Positions 6,201 to 7,587 of a stretch of 7,587 nucleotides of DNA are shown here, piece by piece. The stretch's first letter is position 1. Each line of letters starts with the position of its first letter. The position numbers were made by a program, and so were the translations under genes. The DNA comes from JAABRU01 sp964505535 (GTDB lineage Bacteria; Desulfobacterota; Desulfobacteria; Desulfobacterales; Desulfococcaceae): positions 1-7,587 of the forward strand of contig CAZDIU010000260.1 of assembly GCA_964505535.1 (NCBI GenBank). Direction: 5' to 3'. The notes under the pieces are model-generated. The model did not search any database. It was given only the letters and a program-made list of their open reading frames with translations, and was not told the DNA's origin.

Positions 6201-7284
6201 GTGGGACGGGGGCATGGTCTCTCCGGGACTGAAAAAAGAATTTGCCAAAAGAAATATTGAATTGATTCCGCTGGAAGCAGGCGTCAAAACCATGCTCGCG
6301 GAAATGTCCGGAACCGGAAATGAAGCTGTGGAAGTGGTCATCGGCGGAATGCTCTCCGGAGACACTGTGGATACTGCCTCTGCCTCCAGAGGAAATGTAT
6401 CTGCCTCTGCACCTTCCAGTCCCCAGTCCCCGGAACCCTGCGGACTGAAACGCGAGATTGATCTCCCCCGTTTCCCCTTTCTCAAAGATCACATGCTGGA
6501 TGGCCGTCCGGTCGTGCCTTTTGCCATGATGGCCGAATGGCTGGGACACAGCGCGCTGCATGAGAATCCCGGACTTTTCTTTCACGGACTTGAGGATTTT
6601 CGTCTGTTCAAAGGCATTTCTCTCAACAATGGAGGACCTGTACCCATCCGTATGATATCCGGCAAGGCAAAACGCAGCGGAGCCCTGTATGCTGCTGATG
6701 TGGAAATCCGGACAGGGGAAAACGGAGATAAACCCCTGATTCATTCCAAAGCCAGGGCAGTGCTGGGAGACACTCCGCCCTTTCATGCACCGGCTTACAC
6801 ACCATCGCTGGACATCAGCATGAAATCCTATACCCGGAGCATGGATGAGGTGTATGGAAAAATCCTGTTTCACGGGCCTGAACTCCGTGGAATCCGGGAA
6901 ATCATGAACTGCTCACCTGAGGGAATGACGGCTGTTCTGGCTTCAGCCCCATCCCCGGACCGGTGGATGAGCGATCCCCTGAGAAGCCAGTGGCTCAGCG
7001 ATCCGCTGGTCCTGGACTGCGCGTTTCAGATGGCAATTGTCTGGTGCTATGAGGAAAAAGGGCTTTTCTGCCTTCCCGTGTATGCAGGTTCCTACCGCCA
7101 GTACCGTCCCGCTTTTCCGGCAGACGGACTTACAGCCGTGCTGGAAGTCAGAGAAACCGGACAGCACAGAATGAAGGGGGATTTTGTCTTTCTGGATAAA
7201 AATGAGCAGATGGTGGCGCGGATACAGGGGTATGAGGCTGTGATGGAGAAATCTTTGGAACGGGCATTCTTTGCCCGGCAGTGA
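274..7284 (+). CDS. PfaA-like iterative type I PKS / polyunsaturated fatty acid (secondary lipid) synthase, KS-AT-ACP3-KR-DH
   Basis: This 2,336-residue cytosolic multidomain synthase should build an acyl chain from malonyl units by repeated condensation, ketoreduction and dehydration on tandem ACPs. Domains in order: KS about 13-472 (C213, H348, H394), AT about 588-890 (S688, R713, H793), helical linker about 1040-1094, ACPs with S1237, S1343 and S1468, KR about 1550-2028 (K1909, S1933, Y1946, N1950), DH about 2062-2326 (H2073, D2248). The start is TTG at 274: an in-frame TAA lies at 259-261, AGGAG sits 5 nt upstream, and the first in-frame ATG (codon 19) would cut into the KS. KS signatures, tandem ACPs and the KR insertion match the PfaA/HglE-type family. 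Enediyne synthases share the KS-AT-ACP-KR-DH order but have one ACP and a C-terminal phosphopantetheinyl transferase, absent here. It is somewhat shorter than classical PfaA proteins, which usually carry more ACPs. Family assignment is firm; the product (PUFA, glycolipid chain or other lipid) is unknown, so no symbol is given. Confidence 0.95.
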   Translation: MKTKNTTGTDCPPVAVIGMGCFFPKASGLKEYWRLLFKGQDAIGEVPETHWSPADYYDKDPKKPDHVYCTRGGYLSPVSFDPSEFGIPPSALEATDTSQLMGLLAARIALEDAGYGQDREFDRDRTGVILGATGTQELVIPLGARLGHPHWRRALEKAGVSPEKTEEVIAHISDAYVPWQENSFPGLLGNVIAGRIANRLNLGGTNCAVDAACASSMAAMHMALMEIWSGRAEMMVSGGVDCLNDIFMHMCFSKTPILSPTGDVRPFSANADGTLLGEGVGLLVFKSLEKAEADGDRIYAVVKGIGSSSDGKSGSIYAPRAEGQMKALRSAYLQAGVSPATVELVEAHGTGTRVGDEVEFRSLKQVYTDVSLNGGRSTEKNRCAVGTVKSMIGHTKAAAGAAGLIKSVLALHHKVLPPTLKIDQPDPRLQISDSPFYLNTRTQPWISDPDHPRRSGVSSFGFGGSNFHMVLEEYEKQKSAPSWDGSVEILALSGASPAELETRLAELKSDMTQGISDEEISRRAARTRAEFSMSRPYRILVVLEKALDRFENLTETFSAALEQIKSGAGEKARSIRNIFYGGPENPGKLAFVFPGQGSQYTGMGRDLVSCFPEALETVEKADAKTLLQDRLSSYIYPPPPMNAEEKTAQETRLRSTDAAQPAIGAVSLSMIKILKYFGINPDAACGHSFGELCALHAAGRIDEDTLMELAAARGSVMGEAGKANAGTMTAVQAPLADIEKIIRTECPEVILANRNSPDQGVVSGSVSGVEKAEKVFAGHGIAVKRLPVSAAFHSPLMKDAQKAFAAAISRIRMKSSHMPVFANATAQPYPDDPESAKNLLADQILSPVDFVNEIRNLFQIGVRTFVEVGPKSVLTGLIRAVLKGLQFNALSLDASSGRGFGIADLARVLCYLAALGHPVNLKNWEQPVPETRKQRMSIPISGANYRSSNKNRTDEKRVQTPARHPDPRLNSAVKASVSGKAENPSVSLTSADYMGKQQALPDKKPPVTAISPGSDNHTRERKPMNKTNPPSVSGQPRHSLMSDAFRAVQEGLKSIQNLHFQTAETHKKFLEAQTRAGRTLQEMMENTRRLAEISLGIPVPAFAESYAAPAFSSPQVSGQERVYRPQPQAEKAAPLPHSSFSGTDTRAKAPAAENKPLPYSTRQSSAPVMTAPSVQISPQTAKPQSAVPEKIPAPAPKKDNRQKIEKNMLAVVSELTGYPAEMLNWDMDIEADLGIDSIKRVEILSAFEEKMPDLPPVSPEIMGTLKTLGQIVDCLCKENVIPDQPEPAKQSPSPAVEAGATPAKANRQKIESVMMAVVSDLTGYPAEMLNPDMDIEADLGIDSIKRVEILSAFEEKMPNLPPVSPEIMGTLKTLGQIVDCLCDAGSSGSHPVQEQIVSRASQPSEISGHRTSGTSIPQTSEISVTRTSGISVKEIESVMMAVVSDLTGYPAEMLNPDMDIEADLGIDSIKRVEILSAFEEKMPNLPPVSPEIMGTLKTLGQIVAYLNKSGTCAEMQTVAKTETLAVQSAPDLKTEISPAQSKPDLKKRIVVLKPAPALREPVRLPQNRPVYITQDRNGLAKAIADALRVQGTEAVLISPFQMPGKADHPLPGGLVVLADAWEKQDSEFLKQVFALTRGFAQYLLESAKQGGAIFATVSRMDGGFGFTGREFGNPYPGGLAGLSKTASLEWEKVCCHALDITPQWTDTAEIAKAAAKEILHHGPVEVGLNPNGRFTPELMEAAYSQGKIALHPNDAVLVTGGARGVTAAAALALAREVQSTLILMGRSPLPLTEPEWLKGLHKETDMKKAILENSFAGKNPRPAELESAFRKYRADREIRTNLEQMQASGATVAYFSADVRSPNAVRAVIEQVRKTYGPISGLIHGAGILEDRLIADKTQEQFDRVFDTKVKGLEVVLDALKDDPLKYLILFSSVAGRMGNQGQADYAMSNEVLNKMAWCQARKRPDCRVISFNWGPWDGGMVSPGLKKEFAKRNIELIPLEAGVKTMLAEMSGTGNEAVEVVIGGMLSGDTVDTASASRGNVSASAPSSPQSPEPCGLKREIDLPRFPFLKDHMLDGRPVVPFAMMAEWLGHSALHENPGLFFHGLEDFRLFKGISLNNGGPVPIRMISGKAKRSGALYAADVEIRTGENGDKPLIHSKARAVLGDTPPFHAPAYTPSLDISMKSYTRSMDEVYGKILFHGPELRGIREIMNCSPEGMTAVLASAPSPDRWMSDPLRSQWLSDPLVLDCAFQMAIVWCYEEKGLFCLPVYAGSYRQYRPAFPADGLTAVLEVRETGQHRMKGDFVFLDKNEQMVARIQGYEAVMEKSLERAFFARQ
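310..1689 (+). other. Ketosynthase (KS) domain of the synthase, residues ~13-472
   Basis: This domain performs the decarboxylative Claisen condensation. The triad is visible: nucleophile C213 in DAACASS, H348 in EAHGTGT and H394 in KSMIGHTKAAAG. The C-terminal GFGGSNFH glycine-rich motif is at 461-468. EATDTSQ (93-99) replaces the DPQQR-type motif of modular PKSs, and GATGTQELVIPLGARLGHP is intact. From family knowledge, both are marks of PfaA/HglE-type lipid synthases. All three catalytic residues are present, so the domain should be active rather than a chain-length-factor-like partner. Confidence 0.93.
2035..2943 (+). other. Acyltransferase (AT) domain, predicted malonyl-specific, residues ~588-890
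   Basis: This domain loads extender units onto the ACPs. It shows FPGQGSQ at 593-599, the nucleophile S688 in GHSFGE, R713 exactly 25 residues later (the arginine that pairs with the malonyl carboxylate) and the catalytic H793 in SAAFHSP. The xAFH-type motif and the conserved Arg favour malonyl over methylmalonyl; this is a prediction from motifs only. The domain is followed by LAALGHPVNL (913-921) and MSIPISGANYR (936-946), a post-AT element typical of PfaA-like proteins. Confidence 0.9.
3391..3555 (+). other. Helical pre-ACP linker segment, residues ~1040-1094
   Basis: A charged, Pro-poor segment containing HKKFLEAQ (1066-1073) and LQEMMENTRRLAE sits between two low-complexity Ser/Pro/Lys/Ala-rich stretches (about 947-1035 and 1095-1200). 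Its residue pattern predicts an amphipathic helix or coiled coil. Similar H-x-x-F/Y-L-x-x-Q segments occur before the ACPs in PfaA/HglE-like synthases, from my knowledge of the family. A docking or dimerisation role is inference. Confidence 0.55.
3874..4113 (+). other. Acyl carrier protein domain 1, residues ~1201-1280
   Basis: First of three tandem ACPs. The phosphopantetheine attachment site is S1237 in LGIDSIKRVEIL, the form of the motif typical of PUFA-synthase ACPs. The core is flanked by NRQKIE on the N side and QIVDCLC on the C side, both shared with ACP2. Over about 200 bp (3901-4100 against 4219-4418) I count roughly 15 differences from ACP2, mostly synonymous, so this copy is older or has escaped homogenisation. 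Confidence 0.92.
4192..4431 (+). other. Acyl carrier protein domain 2, residues ~1307-1386
   Basis: Second tandem ACP, with attachment serine S1343, 106 residues after that of ACP1. Its core is base-for-base identical to ACP3, yet its flanks (NRQKIE before, QIVDCLC after) match ACP1. It needs activation by a phosphopantetheinyl transferase encoded elsewhere. Confidence 0.92.
4199..4408 (+). repeat. 210-bp perfect direct repeat, copy A (ACP2 core)
   Basis: Compared by eye, every base from 4199 to 4408 equals the base 375 positions downstream. The identity includes all third-codon positions and stops at 4198/4573 and 4409/4784. The 375-bp period is a multiple of three, so crossing-over between copies would add or remove one ACP plus one linker in frame. 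Confidence 0.95.
4483..4572 (+). repeat. Imperfect 48-bp tandem repeat in the ACP2-ACP3 linker
   Basis: The linker encodes SEISGHRTSG-TSIPQT (1404-1419) followed by SEISVTRTSG-ISVKE (1420-1434). The TCGGAAAT starts lie at 4483 and 4531, 48 bp apart. The unit is Ser/Thr-rich and probably disordered. It looks like a slippage or duplication event that lengthened this linker relative to the ACP1-ACP2 one. Confidence 0.75.
4567..4800 (+). other. Acyl carrier protein domain 3, residues ~1432-1509
   Basis: Third tandem ACP, with attachment serine S1468, 125 residues after that of ACP2. The protein core is identical to ACP2, but it is preceded by ISVKEIE instead of NRQKIE and ends QIVAYLNKSG instead of QIVDCLC, so the two Cys residues at the end of the other ACPs are missing. 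In this family tandem ACPs generally act in parallel to raise flux; I infer the same here. Confidence 0.92.
4574..4783 (+). repeat. 210-bp perfect direct repeat, copy B (ACP3 core)
   Basis: Partner of the 4199-4408 copy, identical throughout. The linker between the copies (4409-4573) is unrelated to the linker between ACP1 and ACP2, so homology is confined to the folded ACP core. Confidence 0.95.
4852..4914 (+). repeat. Imperfect 39-bp tandem repeat between ACP3 and KR
   Basis: QSAPDLKTEISPA (1527-1539) is followed by QSKPDLKKRI (from 1540), a 13-residue unit. At the DNA level the shared parts are CAGTCA and GCCGGATTTGAAAA-like runs with scattered changes. It is a low-complexity linker duplication with no predicted catalytic role. 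Confidence 0.65.
4921..6357 (+). other. Ketoreductase (KR) domain, structural plus catalytic halves, residues ~1550-2028
   Basis: NADPH-dependent reduction of the beta-keto group. A structural, cofactor-less Rossmann-like half (about 1550-1745) precedes the catalytic half, which opens with TGGARGVTA (1759-1767). The catalytic residues K1909, S1933 (24 later), Y1946 (13 later) and N1950 (YxxxN) have canonical spacing. LED at 1889-1891 occupies the LDD position of B-type KRs and no A-type Trp is seen next to the Tyr, which predicts a D/(3R)-hydroxy product (inference). A charged insertion of about 55 residues follows GRSPLP, like that of PfaA KRs. Confidence 0.9.
6457..7251 (+). other. PKS-type dehydratase (DH) domain, residues ~2062-2326
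   Basis: C-terminal double-hotdog DH. The HxxxGxxxxP motif is complete (H2073 to P2082, HMLDGRPVVP). HGPELRG corresponds to the YGP-like segment, and D2248 in DCAFQ fits the second-half DxxxQ/H motif. Both catalytic residues are retained, so a functional dehydratase is predicted rather than a vestigial one. A Ser/Ala/Pro-rich linker (about 2030-2056) separates it from the KR. The protein ends about 10 residues after the domain, leaving no room for a thioesterase or phosphopantetheinyl transferase. Confidence 0.85.
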
Positions 7285-7353
7285 GAAACCGCAGCCAGTT
7301 TTTCCCCTTTTGTAAACGGGGGATTAATCTGGATTTTCAGTCAGTTCAAATAA

Positions 7354-7434
7354 ATTCCATCCTGAGATGGGGAGGAGGATCAGTTCCCAATCCCCTCTCA
7401 GGGGGGAATAAAGAGGGAAAGATTTTTATTTTTT
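7354..7434 (+). terminator. Probable intrinsic terminator downstream of the synthase
   Basis: CCTGAGA plus GGGG (7361-7372, one bulged T at 7368) pairs with CCCC plus TCTCAGG (7392-7402). ATTCC (7354-7358) pairs with GGAAT (7405-7409) outside a small internal loop. About 11 nt later comes a T-rich tract, ATTTTTATTTTTT (7422-7434). The hairpin lies 70 nt past the stop codon. The gap between stem and T-tract is longer than ideal. An alternative stem, CCCTCT (7393-7398) with AGAGGG (7412-7417), would sit closer to the T-tract. Confidence 0.55.
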
Positions 7435-7462
7435 GACTTTTCTGAAAAACTGTGGAAAAATT

Positions 7463-7500
7463 CAGGGACAGGTTTGAAACCTGCCCTGTCTCTGACAGGG
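7463..7500. repeat. Overlapping palindromes, possible interspersed repeat
   Basis: CAGGG (7463-7467) pairs with CCCTG (7484-7488), and inside it CAGGTTT (7469-7475) pairs with AAACCTG (7477-7483). With one bulged A this forms a near-perfect palindrome. The same CCCTGTC (7484-7490) also pairs with GACAGGG (7494-7500) over a 3-nt loop, so the two hairpins are mutually exclusive. It resembles short palindromic repeats scattered between genes in many bacterial genomes. A genome-wide copy count cannot be made from this window. Confidence 0.6.
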
Positions 7501-7511
7501 CTGTGAAGGAC

Positions 7512-7587
7512 TGCCAGGCTGAACCTTTGACACTCTGGCAATACGCATTTCCCAATTCGGGTCTGCAAAACAATAACCCGTAGAGTT
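7512..7587. other. Non-coding tail with weak hairpins
   Basis: TGCCAG (7512-7517) pairs with CTGGCA (7535-7540), and CGGGT (7558-7562) with ACCCG (7576-7580). No reading frame with a ribosome binding site or recognisable protein content was found. With the preceding palindromes this makes a chain of up to four hairpins. It may be an intergenic repeat cluster or part of a structured element continuing past the window edge. Confidence 0.35.

Noticed and set aside
5752..6873. A 373-codon - strand frame opposite the KR-DH region
   Set aside because: Same artefact: no domain, antisense to clear catalytic motifs, and no credible ribosome binding site or intergenic context.
274..7284. Enediyne-type PKS (same KS-AT-ACP-KR-DH order)
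   Set aside because: Three tandem ACPs with the PUFA-type LGIDSIKRVEIL motif, the PfaA/HglE-type KS signatures and the lack of a C-terminal phosphopantetheinyl transferase argue for the secondary-lipid synthase family.
7433..7461. TTGACT followed 17 bp later by AAAAAT, a possible promoter for a gene beyond the right edge
   Set aside because: The -10 match is poor and lies in an A/T-rich stretch overlapping the terminator T-tract; no downstream gene is visible in the window.
7346..7573. A 75-codon - strand frame in the downstream intergenic region
   Set aside because: It runs straight through the terminator hairpin, the T-rich tract and the palindromes, and the product has no recognisable features. 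A degraded or repeat-derived peptide cannot be excluded.

Overview
The window is almost entirely one gene: a 7,011-bp reading frame on the + strand for a 2,336-residue iterative type I polyketide/fatty-acid synthase. The visible domain order is KS-AT-ACP-ACP-ACP-KR-DH. The KS signatures (EATDTSQ in place of the modular-PKS DPQQR-type motif, TGTQELVIPLGARLGHP, DAACASS), the post-AT MSIPISGANYR motif, tandem ACPs with LGIDSIKRVEIL, and a KR with a long charged insertion place it with the PfaA-like 'secondary lipid' synthases. That group includes polyunsaturated fatty acid synthase subunit A and the heterocyst-glycolipid-type synthases. All catalytic residues I can locate are intact.

Layout: 1-273 is non-coding leader. 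It holds a bidirectional-looking terminator hairpin (14-40), a possible extended -10 promoter (74-82), a strong inverted repeat (95-125) and a good ribosome binding site (264-268) before an unusual TTG start at 274. The synthase occupies 274-7284. Positions 7285-7587 contain no convincing gene. They hold a long terminator-like hairpin with a T-rich tract (7354-7434) and then a run of palindromes (7463-7540) that looks like an interspersed repeat or structured element.

Organism: nothing in the window is a direct taxonomic marker. The mid-range GC content, the frequent TCCGGA/CCGGAT wording and the PfaA-like synthase are compatible with a sulfate-reducing Desulfobacterota (Desulfobacteraceae/Desulfonema-like) genome. 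This is a low-to-moderate confidence inference.

Function: the KS would condense malonyl units loaded by the AT onto the ACPs, the KR would reduce the beta-keto group, and the DH would dehydrate it. No enoylreductase, chain-length factor, thioesterase or phosphopantetheinyl transferase is present in this protein. Release, ACP activation and any enoyl reduction must be supplied in trans (PfaB/C/D/E-type partners, none visible here). The most striking feature is that ACP2 and ACP3 share a 210-bp stretch that is identical at every base, including synonymous sites. This implies very recent duplication or gene conversion inside the ACP array.
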